64,000 bases of DNA from Virgisporangium aurantiacum. Its GTDB lineage: Bacteria; Actinomycetota; Actinomycetes; Mycobacteriales; Micromonosporaceae. The stretch is taken from assembly GCF_016863635.1 (NCBI RefSeq), contig NZ_BOPG01000017.1, forward strand, positions 1 to 64,000. Reading direction: 5' to 3'. Shown here one piece after another: positions 7,476-15,859 of the stretch (position 1 is the stretch's first letter; every line of letters starts with the position of its first letter). The notes under the pieces are model-generated. The model saw nothing but the letters and a program-made list of their open reading frames with translations, ran no database searches and had not been told where the DNA came from. The translations under genes and the position numbers were made by a program.

Positions 7476-9137
7476 CTAGTTCAGCTTGATGGGCTTGCCG
7501 GTCAGCGTCATCTGGCCGGTCGCGGTGATCTCGATCTCGGCGGCGTTGATGACGAGCTTGTTCTTCGCGGTGACCTCGATGTCGGTGGCCTCGACGACGA
7601 GCTTCTGCTCGCCGATCAGCTGCGACTCCTTCTGTTCCAGGTGCAGCTTGTTCTTGTCGCCGCCGAGCGACAGGTGCACCGACGGCGTCGGCTCGTCGGT
7701 GAACAGCAGCCGCGAGTCGATGCGGGTCACCAGGCCGCGCTCGTTGACCTTGCCGTTGGCCACCGCTGATTGCAGCGGCACCGCGTCGGTGCGGTTCCAC
7801 ATCCCGCCCAGCACGACCGGCCGGGTCTGGTCGTCGTGCTCGAACCCGACCAGCACCTCGTCGTCGACCTCGGGCAGCCACTGCATGCCCCGCTTCGGGC
7901 CGCCGCCGAGCGTGGCCACCCGCGCCCAGGCGCTCTCGTCCTCGGCCGACAGCGTCGGGAACGTCACCTTGATCCGGCCCAGCTTCTCCGGGTCGTTGTT
8001 GTTGGTGACGATGCCGACGACCAGCCCGCCCCACGACTTCGACGCGCCGTTGGTGGCGTTCTGCCCGCCGACGAGGAGATCGGCGATACCCGCCGGTTCC
8101 TTGCCACCGCACACGATCCGCGTGACGTAGGGGCGGCCGGCGCCGTAGAGGTGCTCCACGCTCGTCACCCGGTAGTTGCCCGCGAGGCGGGTGCCGACGC
8201 CCTCGACCTTCACCATCGCGCCGGCCGCCAGCAGCGGGTCGCCGCTCGCCTCGCCGCGGAGCACCACCTCGGCACCCGACGACCGGAGCAGGAACGCCTG
8301 CGCGAGCGCGTCGGCCTGCGCCTGATCGGCGACCGGGAAGTAGCCGGCGCTGCGCTGCACGCGTCCAAAAGCTCTCTTCGCCGCGGCGTGCATCTCGTCG
8401 CCGGCCGGGGCATCCGTGCCGAGCTCGCCCTCCGACGCGCGGCCGACGATCGGCTTCTTCGCCAGCGGGTCCCAGCCACGCACCTGGACCTCGTCGCAGC
8501 GCTCGCCCGAGGCGAACCGCACCGAGAAGCCCTTGAGGTTGGCGCCCCAGCGCAACGGCGGCGGCGACCCGGTGGCGCGCGGGCCCTTCTTGAAATGGAA
8601 CGTCTTCTCGCTGATCCAGAAGTCGAAACCGATCCGGGCGGCCCGCCTTCTCAGGAACGCGTAGTCGGTCTCGGCCACCTGCAACAGGTACTCGTGCACC
8701 TCGCCGGTGCTGTCGACGTCGGGCTCCAGGCCGTACTCCCCCGCGATGCGGCTGGCCACGTCGCCGTCGGTGACGCTCTGGAAGCTCCGGCTCTTCGGCG
8801 CGCGGGCCATGCGGTGGGTCAGGTCGAGGCCGGCGAGCACCAGTTCGTGGCGGCCGCCGCGGCCCGGTTCCATCGAGACCGCGGTGAGCTCGCCGGAGGT
8901 GACGAGCACCGGGTCGCCCTCGGCCCGGAACGCGATCTCCATGCGGGTGCCGAGCGTGAACATGTCCTTGTCGAACAGCTCGAAGTGCGGGTCGTCGAAG
9001 TGGACGGCGAAGTAGTCGGGCAGCTGCACGGACTCCTCGACGCGCACGAGCGAGAGGAGCCCGTACAGGTCGGCGGGCAACGGGCGTCCGTCGGCGGTGA
9101 TGACGACGCCGTCGAGCCGCTTCTGGTTCTCAGCCAC
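7476..9137 (-). CDS. VgrG-like central spike protein
   Basis: A 553-residue spike of the VgrG/Pvc8 type. The N-terminal two thirds resemble the gp27/late control D hub (RMEIAFRAEGDPVLVTSGEL; DYAFLRRRAARIGFDFWI). A gp5-like OB fold follows at about 372-452 (GIVTNNNDPEKLGRIKV, then WLPEVDDEVLVGFEHDD and PVVLGGMWNRTDAVP). The end is a short beta-helix of repeating strands rich in K, E, I and T. It starts with GTG and overlaps the cap-protein stop by eight bases. No effector domain follows the helix. Confidence 0.93.
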   Translation of the reverse strand: MAENQKRLDGVVITADGRPLPADLYGLLSLVRVEESVQLPDYFAVHFDDPHFELFDKDMFTLGTRMEIAFRAEGDPVLVTSGELTAVSMEPGRGGRHELVLAGLDLTHRMARAPKSRSFQSVTDGDVASRIAGEYGLEPDVDSTGEVHEYLLQVAETDYAFLRRRAARIGFDFWISEKTFHFKKGPRATGSPPPLRWGANLKGFSVRFASGERCDEVQVRGWDPLAKKPIVGRASEGELGTDAPAGDEMHAAAKRAFGRVQRSAGYFPVADQAQADALAQAFLLRSSGAEVVLRGEASGDPLLAAGAMVKVEGVGTRLAGNYRVTSVEHLYGAGRPYVTRIVCGGKEPAGIADLLVGGQNATNGASKSWGGLVVGIVTNNNDPEKLGRIKVTFPTLSAEDESAWARVATLGGGPKRGMQWLPEVDDEVLVGFEHDDQTRPVVLGGMWNRTDAVPLQSAVANGKVNERGLVTRIDSRLLFTDEPTPSVHLSLGGDKNKLHLEQKESQLIGEQKLVVEATDIEVTAKNKLVINAAEIEITATGQMTLTGKPIKLN

Positions 9138-9798
9138 GACGGCGCACCGGCAGCTCGGGAATCACCAGCACGGTTCCGGGCTCGACGTCGAACGGGTCGA
9201 TCACGCCGTTCGCCTCGGCGATCAGCCGCCAGTTGAACGGGTCGGCGTAGTGCGCGGCGGCGATGCGGTCGAGCGTCTCGCCGTGCACCACGCGGTGCAC
9301 CGTGTGCAGCGTCGGCGTTCCGGACGTCGGGTTCTGCAGCGGCTTGTACTCCTCGTCGTTGAACTGCTTCAGCGTCATGTCGGCCTTGGCCCGCAACGGC
9401 ATGCCCGAGCTGGCGAAGTACGTGAACTTGATCTGCAGCCGTTCCACGATCGCCTTGAAGCTCGCCAGTTTTCCCCAGTGGAACTCGACCCACGGCGGTC
9501 GCGCGTTGTTGCGCGCCTTGTCGGCACCGGCGATCGAGGGGTCGACCTTCATCAGCTCGAGCAGCTTGCTGGTGTGCTCGGTGACGTCGGTTCCCTTGTC
9601 GGTGGTGTCGAGCATCAGGCTGAGCGTCAGCGTGCCCGGCTGGCCGGCCTGGAACCGCAGTTCGGGCGAGTTGCGGCCCTTGCTCTCCGGCACCTGCCAG
9701 GTGTTGCTTTTGGAGATGGTGAGTTCGGCCGGGTTGAACAGGCACTCGAACTTGGCACCCTTCTCCGTGATCAGATAGGCCTTCTCGGGTCCGGCCAT
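9130..9798 (-). CDS. CIS tube/cap protein with LysM domain
   Basis: A 222-residue member of the CIS tube family, which joins the inner tube to the spike hub. The body begins MAGPEKAYLITEKGAKFECL with FNPAELTISKSNTWQVPESK, a family hallmark. The C-terminus (about 163-218) is a LysM-like module (HRVVHGETLDRIAAAHYADP). LysM can bind glycan, but in contractile baseplates it usually serves as a structural hub domain. The ATG directly follows the stop of the eCIS-core gene (TAG then ATG), and the gene overlaps the spike gene by eight bases. Confidence 0.88.
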   Translation of the reverse strand: MAGPEKAYLITEKGAKFECLFNPAELTISKSNTWQVPESKGRNSPELRFQAGQPGTLTLSLMLDTTDKGTDVTEHTSKLLELMKVDPSIAGADKARNNARPPWVEFHWGKLASFKAIVERLQIKFTYFASSGMPLRAKADMTLKQFNDEEYKPLQNPTSGTPTLHTVHRVVHGETLDRIAAAHYADPFNWRLIAEANGVIDPFDVEPGTVLVIPELPVRRRG

Positions 9799-12324
9799 CT
9801 AGAACACCCCCGCCCAGCGCCCACCGCGCCGCTCGATCTCCCGCAGGAGACGCTCTTCGACCATCTCCACGATCCGGTCGGCGTCGATCGCGCCGCTGTG
9901 CGCCACGTCTCCGCCGAGAGAAGCAAGGCTCGGGGCGCCGGGAGCCCGTCCCGAGGCGGGTGCGCCGCCGCCGGGGGCCGCGGGCGCGCCGCCACCGCCC
10001 GACGCGTCGTATCCGCCGCCGGCGGCCGCACCACCGGCCACGCCACCGGAACCGCCGCCGTACGCGCCACCGGAGGCGTCGCCGGATGCCCAGCCGCCTC
10101 CGCCGCCCGCCATCCCGCCCGCGCCGCCGCCATCGGTGGACCAGCCGGCACCGCCGCCCGCGCCACCGCCTGCGCCACCGCCGGCACCGCCGCCGGACCA
10201 GCTGTCGCCACCCGCGCCGCCGGACCAGTCGCCTGCGCCACCGGACATGCCGGGCATCGCGGGGAGCTGGCCACCGGGCATCGCGGCGAGAATGGTCTGG
10301 CGGGCGGTGCTCGTGGCCAGGTCCGCGACCGCGCCGACCCCGCCGCCCACCGGCAGCCCCTCGACGATCCCGGCCGCGACGCCACCGGTGTCGCCGGCCG
10401 CGTCACGGGCGGCCGCGCCGAGCGCACCGGGCAGGCCGGTCGCACCGGCCAGGCCGCCCGCGGCACCGGCCAATCCCCCGGCGCCGGCCATTCCCGCGAT
10501 GCCGGACAGGCCGCCACCGGCACCGGCCAGTCCCGCGGCACCGGCCAATCCCGCCGCACCGGCCAGTCCCGCCGCACCGGACAGGCTGCCACCCGCGGCA
10601 CCGGCCATTCCGGCGACGCCGGACAGGCCGCCACCGGCGCCGGCCAGTCCCGGGATGCCGGCCAGGCCGCCGGCAGCGGCCGGACCGCTTGCGCCACCGG
10701 CCATTCCGCTCACCGTGCCGGCGAGTCCGCGACCGCTCGCGAGGCCGGCCAGCGATGTCGTGCCGAAGGATCCGGCGCCGGACTGTCCACCGAGGACACC
10801 GGTCGGGCCCATCCCGGGGAGGCCGCCGGCGGAGAACGTCGTGCCCGGGCCGCCGCGACCGCTGAGAATCGAGGCGCCGGCGGCGAGGGCGCTGCGCTCG
10901 TCGTCGTCGAGGTGGGCGGTGTGGCGGCCGAGGAAGAACCGTGGCCGGCGGACCGGGTTGCGGGTGTGCGTCAACTCGTGCGCCAGCACCGACACCGAGG
11001 ACGGTGCGGTCGTCGGCACACCGGGCAGGTGCACCACGGATCCGGTGGTGGCACCGAGCGCACCGGCCGCGGTGAGCGCGTGCCGGGTGGCGGGGCCGGT
11101 GGTGAACCTCGGGGTGGCACCGCTCCCGACGATGGACCGGGCCATGCCCCGCAACGCCGTGGGCAGTTCGCGCGGCGCCTCCAGCGGGCGCGCCGCCACC
11201 GCGGCCTCCCACCGCTGGCGCGGCGTCGGCCGGTCGATCTGGCGGGCCGAGGCGGGCGCGGGGCCGGCCCGCTCGATCACCGACGGCGGGGGTGGCGTGG
11301 CCGACACCGCGCCGGTCGGATCCGGCGCACTCGTCGGCGACGAGGACCCGCCCAGCACCCGAAGATCGGACGCGGCCACCGGATTGCTCACGGTCGGCCC
11401 GGCGTCGGTGGGCCGCACCAACGGCTGCCGGCCGGACCCGTTGCGCAGCAACCGAACCAGCTCGGCCGCCCCGGCAGCCGTCGACCCGATCCCGATCGTG
11501 GAGAACGGTCGTCGCCCCGGCAACCACGAACTTCCAGGATCGCCGGAACGGGTGGACGCGGAGCCGGGTGCGCCGGAGAGAGCCGCGGCGGAGGCCGGGC
11601 CGAGACCGGCTGCGCCGGGCGAAGCCGTAGCGCCGGACGGGCGCGCGCCGGGTGCGCCAGAGAGAGCAGTAGCCGGGCCGAAACCGGATGCGCCGGAGAG
11701 AGCCGTGGCGCCTGCCGGGCGCAAGCCGGAAAGGCCGGGCGAAGCCGGGGACGTGGCTGGGCGCGCGCCGGGTGCGCCGGAGGGAGTCGGGGTGGCGCCG
11801 GGTAGGTGCAACCCGGATGCGCCGGTCGCGGCTGGGCGCGCGCCGGGCGTACCGGAGAGAGCCGTGGCGGCGGCCAGGCGCAAACCGGTGACGCCGGGCG
11901 CCGGCGTGGCTGGGCGCGAGCCGGGTCCGCCGGACGGAGTGGGTCCGGCCGGCGTGTCGGTGACGGGGATGGGGCCCGCGACCCGGAGGTCGGACACGGA
12001 CAGCGGGTTGCTCACCGTGGGGCCGGGCCGCCCGGGGCGCAGGACCCGGTGGGTCTTCGCGTGGACAAGGGGCGCCGGGCCGGCGGGAGCCGGCCGGGCG
12101 CCGGGTGCGGACGCCGTACCCGTGTTCGGGGTCGCCGCCGGGGAGGGCGCATGGCGTCGCAGAAATTCGATCATTGTCCATGGTGGACGGACCTGGAGCG
12201 CGCCCACGACATCGGCCGCGACGGGCGCCGTGCGCCGGCGCGGCCGCAACAGGCCGGGCCGGCGGAACAGCGTACGGAGGCGGTGTAGCAAGCGATGCCG
12301 CCTACTTGCTGGAGCGGAAGCCAC
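9799..12324 (-). CDS. eCIS-core (DUF4157) protein with long Gly/Ala repeats
   Basis: An 841-residue protein built around an eCIS-core DUF4157 domain at about residues 390-480, with the metallopeptidase-like motif HELTH at 449-453. DUF4157 is the hallmark domain of extracellular CIS loci and often marks cargo. The N-terminal half is a low-complexity run of Gly/Ala/Pro/Ser repeats (units like GAPGARPA), and the C-terminal half has collagen-like AGLAGAAGLAG and GGAGG runs. GTG 12324 is chosen because GGAGGT lies eight bases upstream; this gives a 23-base overlap with the second tube gene. It sits where some CIS loci place the tape measure, so a length-ruler or internal cargo role is possible. 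The HExxH residues are intact; activity is unknown. Confidence 0.82.
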   Translation of the reverse strand: MASAPASRRHRLLHRLRTLFRRPGLLRPRRRTAPVAADVVGALQVRPPWTMIEFLRRHAPSPAATPNTGTASAPGARPAPAGPAPLVHAKTHRVLRPGRPGPTVSNPLSVSDLRVAGPIPVTDTPAGPTPSGGPGSRPATPAPGVTGLRLAAATALSGTPGARPAATGASGLHLPGATPTPSGAPGARPATSPASPGLSGLRPAGATALSGASGFGPATALSGAPGARPSGATASPGAAGLGPASAAALSGAPGSASTRSGDPGSSWLPGRRPFSTIGIGSTAAGAAELVRLLRNGSGRQPLVRPTDAGPTVSNPVAASDLRVLGGSSSPTSAPDPTGAVSATPPPPSVIERAGPAPASARQIDRPTPRQRWEAAVAARPLEAPRELPTALRGMARSIVGSGATPRFTTGPATRHALTAAGALGATTGSVVHLPGVPTTAPSSVSVLAHELTHTRNPVRRPRFFLGRHTAHLDDDERSALAAGASILSGRGGPGTTFSAGGLPGMGPTGVLGGQSGAGSFGTTSLAGLASGRGLAGTVSGMAGGASGPAAAGGLAGIPGLAGAGGGLSGVAGMAGAAGGSLSGAAGLAGAAGLAGAAGLAGAGGGLSGIAGMAGAGGLAGAAGGLAGATGLPGALGAAARDAAGDTGGVAAGIVEGLPVGGGVGAVADLATSTARQTILAAMPGGQLPAMPGMSGGAGDWSGGAGGDSWSGGGAGGGAGGGAGGGAGWSTDGGGAGGMAGGGGGWASGDASGGAYGGGSGGVAGGAAAGGGYDASGGGGAPAAPGGGAPASGRAPGAPSLASLGGDVAHSGAIDADRIVEMVEERLLREIERRGGRWAGVF
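10420..10660 (-). repeat. Gly/Ala-rich tandem repeats in the eCIS-core gene
   Basis: The coding strand repeats units encoding variants of AGLAGAAGLAGA and GGLSGVAGMAGA. The bases are near-identical between units (GCCGCACCGGCCA-like blocks), so the array looks recently expanded. A second low-complexity stretch in the same gene, 11560-11930, encodes SGAPGARPA-like units. Both stay in frame. Confidence 0.75.
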
Positions 12325-12757
12325 TGTGACACACCTCCAGTTCCTCCACCGCCAGCTCGCGCGACGACGCCGCGAGCTTGGGACCGCTCCAGCGCACCGG
12401 CTTGGCGTTCGTGAACTCCCACGTGCGCACCGGCTTGCCCTTCGCGTTGAGCACGCTGACCTTGCCGGAGCGGCCGGTGACGCTGTTGGTCTTCGAGAAG
12501 CCCTCGCCGGAGCATTCCATCAGCCACTCGAAGAGCGCGTCGGAGTTGGTGACGCCGCGTTTCAGCACGAGGTTCGGCCACTTCATGCGGCCGAGAAGCT
12601 TGTGCGTGAAGGCATTCTGGCCGCCCTCGGGCACGTCCTCGACCTCGATCTGGACGGACAGGCCGGAGACCTCCGTGAACGCACCGATCGTGCGCCCCTC
12701 CACCTCGAACACGAACCGCCCGGCGAACGGCGGGTCCATCGTGCGTGCGTCAGCCAC
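12302..12757 (-). CDS. Second tail tube protein
   Basis: A 151-residue T4 gp19-like tube protein. It shows FVFEVEGRTIGAFTEVSGLS at the start, KWPNLVLKRGVTNSDALFEW in the middle, and the ending AVEELEVCHSGF, all matching the tube fold of extracellular CIS. It is a diverged paralogue of the tube gene at 13270-13704, and CIS loci usually carry one bulk tube and one or two initiator tubes; which is which cannot be told from sequence. It overlaps the DUF6760-like stop by eight bases. Confidence 0.9.
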   Translation of the reverse strand: MADARTMDPPFAGRFVFEVEGRTIGAFTEVSGLSVQIEVEDVPEGGQNAFTHKLLGRMKWPNLVLKRGVTNSDALFEWLMECSGEGFSKTNSVTGRSGKVSVLNAKGKPVRTWEFTNAKPVRWSGPKLAASSRELAVEELEVCHSGFRSSK

Positions 12758-12920
12758 CGCGTACTCCTTGCCAGGCGCGTTCGTTCAGGGTGCCCACCTC
12801 CTGCAGCAGCCGGATCCGGTCACCGTGCTCGAGGTCGAGCAGGGTGTCGAACGGCCAGTGCAGGTGGTAGGCGAGATAGGAGATCTCCTGCCACAGCTCG
12901 TCGTGGTCGTACCTGCCTAG
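12750..12920 (-). CDS. Small DUF6760-like CIS protein with unclear start
   Basis: A protein of about 56 residues, too short for most gene finders, matching the small DUF6760-like protein found between tube genes in Streptomyces-type CIS clusters (LWQEISYLAYHLHWPFDTLL, then DLEHGDRIRLLQEVGTLNER). No ATG, GTG or TTG is in frame near the expected start. The expected N-terminus falls at CTA-GGC-AGG-TAC (12920-12909), next to the stop of the preceding gene, and a GGAGGTGGG ribosome site lies just upstream. It either uses a rare start or has lost it. Identity is likely from content and position. Confidence 0.6.
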   Translation of the reverse strand, partial: LGRYDHDELWQEISYLAYHLHWPFDTLLDLEHGDRIRLLQEVGTLNERAWQGVRGG

Positions 12921-13273
12921 CCCACCTCCACGGAGCTCTGCGGGAAAGGGGCTCCCGGCTCCAGGGAGTCGAGCACGGACGCGTCCTGGAAGTTGATGAT
13001 CCGGTACAGGTCCTGCAGGTAGCTGAAATCGCTGACGAACAGCGACTCGATGGTCTGCGTGGTGACCCGGGGGACGGTGCCCAGTTCGGACACCACCCGG
13101 GCCAGCACGATGACCGTGGCGTACGACTCGTTCTCCTTGACCCGCGGGTCGCGCAACGGCTCGATCTCGTCGCGGGCGCACGCCAGCCGCATGGTGCCGG
13201 TGCGGTGCAGCGTGCCCTGGCTGTCGACGTAGCCCTTGGGGAGGGTGAACGGGTATTCGGTCTGCAGGCTCAT
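12917..13273 (-). CDS. Tail assembly-type protein
   Basis: A 118-residue protein beginning MSLQTEYPFTLPKGYVDSQG and containing LHRTGTMRLACARDEIEPLR, the pattern of the phage-tail-assembly-like protein that follows the tube gene in CIS clusters. Its precise job in these machines is not settled; an assembly-chaperone or adaptor role is usually assumed. It starts at ATG 13273, overlapping the tube stop by four bases. A longer in-frame extension upstream is only the tube gene read in another frame. Confidence 0.8.
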   Translation of the reverse strand: MSLQTEYPFTLPKGYVDSQGTLHRTGTMRLACARDEIEPLRDPRVKENESYATVIVLARVVSELGTVPRVTTQTIESLFVSDFSYLQDLYRIINFQDASVLDSLEPGAPFPQSSVEVG

Positions 13274-13704
13274 TTCGACCGACGCAGTCCTTCGTGTGTG
13301 ATGACGATCTTCTCGGTGGCGACCTCGTTGCCGCCCGCGTCGAGCTCGGCGCCGGTCCACTTCGACGGCCATCCCATGTCGAAGTCCCAGCGGGCGACCT
13401 CTTTCTTCATCGAGTCCTTGATGACGATCGAGCCGCTGCGCCGGGCCTGGTCGACGTCGCCGTCCTCGACCTGCTTGCGCCACTCCCACAGGGCCTGCGA
13501 CTCGTCGACGCGACGCTCGAGGGTGATGTCGCTCCACTTCATGGCGCCGGGCACCTTGCGGATGATCATCTTGCCCTCTTTGGTGGCCTCCTTGTACTCG
13601 ATGGTCTCGGTCTCCGCCTCGACACCCGAGCACTTGCGGAAGCTCGCCAGTTCAACTCCGCCGATCTCCAGGACGAAGTTGAAGGTGGTCATCAGGTCAG
13701 GCAT
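13270..13704 (-). CDS. Inner tube protein of the contractile injection system
   Basis: A 144-residue tail tube protein of the T4 gp19-like CIS family (MTTFNFVLEIGGVELASFRK at residues 4-23, then KWSDITLERRVDESQALWEW and the ending EKIVITHEGLRRSK). It directly follows the sheath gene, the usual place for the main tube subunit, so this is the better candidate for the bulk tube that carries cargo. It has an ATG start 12 bases after the sheath stop. Confidence 0.92.
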   Translation of the reverse strand: MPDLMTTFNFVLEIGGVELASFRKCSGVEAETETIEYKEATKEGKMIIRKVPGAMKWSDITLERRVDESQALWEWRKQVEDGDVDQARRSGSIVIKDSMKKEVARWDFDMGWPSKWTGAELDAGGNEVATEKIVITHEGLRRSK

Positions 13705-13716
13705 TTGTCAAACCCC

Positions 13717-15351
13717 TTACTCGGACGCGGCTCCGCCGCCCTGCCACTGACTGATCCGGAAGATGACGAACTCGGCCGGCTTCACCGGCGCGATCCCCAC
13801 CTCGACGATGAGCTTTCCCTCGTCCACGGAGGACGCCGGGTTGTTGCTCTCGTCGCACACAACGTAGAAGGCCTGCTCCATGGTGGTGCCGACCAATGCG
13901 CCCTGCATCCACAGGCCGCGGAGGAACGACGTGATGTTGCGCTTGACCCGCTGCCACAGGTCGAAGTCGTTCGGCTCGAACACCGCCCACTGGGTTCCGC
14001 GCCGGATCGACTCCTCGATGAAGTTGAAGAGACGACGGACGTTGATGTAGCGCCAGCTCGGGTCGGTCTTCGCGAGCGTGCGGGCGCCCCAGATCTTCGT
14101 GCCGTAGCTGCCGAAGCTGCGGATGCAGTTGACGCCCTCGGGGTTCAGCAGGTCCTGCTCGCCGCTGGTGACCTCGAACTCCAGCCGCGCGATGCCGCGC
14201 AGCGCCTCGTTGGCCGGTGCCTTCCAGACGCCGCGGGTGCCGTCGGTGCGGGCCCACACGCCGGCGACGTGACCGCTCGCCGGGACGGTGAGGAACTTCT
14301 CGCCGTTGGTGGCGCCGGGGCGCTGCAACGGGTTCGTGATCACCACGTTCGGGTAGTACAGCGCGGCGAACGCCGAGTCGCGGGCCAGCTTCTGGCGCCA
14401 CTCCAGGGCCCGCGTCGCGTTGAGGCCGGGCGGGGTGTCGAGGATCGCCATCTTGGTGTGGCTGCTCTCGCACCAGTCGACGAGCTGCTTCTGCACGGCG
14501 AGGTAGGTCTCCTCGTCGAAGCTGCCGTCGTCGCCGGTGGTGATCGTGATGAGGTCGGGGATCGCGACCATCGTGACGGCCTCGGCGATCGCCAGGCCCT
14601 GGTAGCCGGTGCGCTCGGCGACCGAGCCCTCGAGGTCGGCCGGTGTCACGCCGTTCAGCGCGACCGCGGGCCGCTCGACCTGGTACCGGCCGGGCGCCGG
14701 GGCCCGCTCGGCCAGCGAGACGCCGTGCATCGGCGGGATCTCGATGCGGACGAACCGGGACCGCTCGTTGACCGTGCGCTCCAGCGTCCGCGGGCTCTTG
14801 CCGGTGAACTGCAGGCCGCCGATCTCCTCCTGCAGCGACCCGTCGGAGTAGACGCGCAGGGTGTACTCGCCGGCCGGGTTCTCACCGCCGCCGCCGCCGT
14901 TGCCGCCCTCGCCGCCCTGCGGCGGTGCCGCCGGCGGAACGACCTCGACCTCCACGCGCGCGCCCGGGTTGAGCGCCGCGATGTGCAGGCTCTCGACCTC
15001 GGGCCGCTCGGCGGCCGGCAGCGACAGCCGGGCCTGGCCGTCACCGTCGCCGTCACCGACCGGGATCCGGACGATGTAGGCGGCGGCGCCGCCGTTCTCG
15101 AAGAACCCGCGCACGGCGTGCGGCAGGCGGGCGCCCCGCACGAACCCGCCGTACACCCGCTCGTACTGCGGCCAGCTCGTCACGAGCTGGGGCTTGACGC
15201 CATCGGGGTCGGTCGGATCGCCCTCGTCGACGTTGTAGGTCTCGGTGAAGCCGACGAACGCCGCCACGGCGGTACCGACGCCTTCGATCGGCATGGATCC
15301 GCTGGGCTGTTCCTCGATGTAAACGCCCGGCGCTCCGTAACTCGCCGCCAC
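13717..15351 (-). CDS. Contractile sheath protein
   Basis: A 544-residue sheath subunit, the motor of the machine. Typical N-terminus SYGAPGVYIEEQPSGSMPIE and TAVAAFVGFTE; conserved C-terminal region (TLAKTDPSWRYINVRRLFNF, IEESIRRGTQWAVFEPND, LWMQGALVGTTMEQAFYVVC). A variable surface insert around residues 115-165 contains a Gly-rich loop (GGEGGNGGGGG). There is one sheath gene only, as in Streptomyces-type CIS. It starts with GTG behind an AGAGGGGG ribosome site. Confidence 0.95.
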   Translation of the reverse strand: MAASYGAPGVYIEEQPSGSMPIEGVGTAVAAFVGFTETYNVDEGDPTDPDGVKPQLVTSWPQYERVYGGFVRGARLPHAVRGFFENGGAAAYIVRIPVGDGDGDGQARLSLPAAERPEVESLHIAALNPGARVEVEVVPPAAPPQGGEGGNGGGGGENPAGEYTLRVYSDGSLQEEIGGLQFTGKSPRTLERTVNERSRFVRIEIPPMHGVSLAERAPAPGRYQVERPAVALNGVTPADLEGSVAERTGYQGLAIAEAVTMVAIPDLITITTGDDGSFDEETYLAVQKQLVDWCESSHTKMAILDTPPGLNATRALEWRQKLARDSAFAALYYPNVVITNPLQRPGATNGEKFLTVPASGHVAGVWARTDGTRGVWKAPANEALRGIARLEFEVTSGEQDLLNPEGVNCIRSFGSYGTKIWGARTLAKTDPSWRYINVRRLFNFIEESIRRGTQWAVFEPNDFDLWQRVKRNITSFLRGLWMQGALVGTTMEQAFYVVCDESNNPASSVDEGKLIVEVGIAPVKPAEFVIFRISQWQGGGAASE

Positions 15352-15409
15352 GGTCTACCCCCTCTGTTGGTTTTCCTTGCTTCGACGCAGGTACAGGTAT
15401 GGATTGGTG

Positions 15410-15742
15410 CTATTTCTGGACGGCGCTCGCGAGCAGCGCCGGGTCGAGATCGGTGGTGTAGGACTCGCCGTAGTGCAACGGCGGGAAGATGCGCATCAGC
15501 GGCTGGGCCGACGAGCAGGCCACGACCTTGACCGACGGGAACTGGTAGACGATGCGGTACACGAGATCGAGCACATGGTGCTGGTCGAGGTCGAGCACGA
15601 TCACGTCGGGCAGCGCCTCGACGAGCCGGTCGACCACGTCGGCGTCGGCGGCCTCGACGAGCTCGATGCCGTCGGAGCGCAGGATGTCCTGCAGGCCCAG
15701 CCGATGCAGCGCGCTGAAGTCACCCATCAGCACCCGTGTCAT
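15410..15742 (-). CDS. Stand-alone receiver-like protein at the head of the structural operon
   Basis: A 110-residue protein resembling a response-regulator receiver domain without an output domain. VLMGDFSALHRLGLQDILRS gives the first strand and helix, and PDVIVLDLDQHHVLDLVYRI the strand that normally ends in the phospho-acceptor Asp. Only one acidic residue is at the first strand where two are usual, so phosphorylation is doubtful. It ends with a short helix, about 10-15 residues shorter than a standard receiver. GGGAGGTGTG precedes the ATG. As first gene before the sheath it may act as a partner of the LuxR regulator at 19346-20008, whose receiver is also degenerate; that is inference. Confidence 0.65.
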   Translation of the reverse strand: MTRVLMGDFSALHRLGLQDILRSDGIELVEAADADVVDRLVEALPDVIVLDLDQHHVLDLVYRIVYQFPSVKVVACSSAQPLMRIFPPLHYGESYTTDLDPALLASAVQK

Positions 15743-15859
15743 CACACCTCCCTCACCACGTTGAGACTGCTGTCCGGCAGGTGGCGGCAACAGGTGCAAC
15801 GGTGCAGTCGAAGGTGCACCGCCTTTGCGGGGTCGGCGTTGCGGGGGACGATTGTCGGC
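15743..15859. promoter_or_regulatory. Divergent regulatory region of the CIS structural operon
   Basis: This 117-base gap separates the minus-strand structural operon from the plus-strand 265-residue gene. Three copies of GGTGCA lie at 15793-15798, 15801-15806 and 15813-15818, the last inside the palindrome GGTGCACC at 15813-15820. They are good candidates for a regulator site. A GGGGGACG ribosome site precedes the ATG at 15860. I do not see a convincing -10/-35 pair. Confidence 0.45.

Noticed and set aside
10136..13750. A 1204-residue open frame on the plus strand opposite the eCIS-core, tube and cap genes
   Set aside because: It is the antisense shadow of Gly/Ala/Pro-rich and tube genes in a GC-rich genome; its translation is low-complexity Pro/Ala/Arg with no domain, and it runs across several real gene borders.
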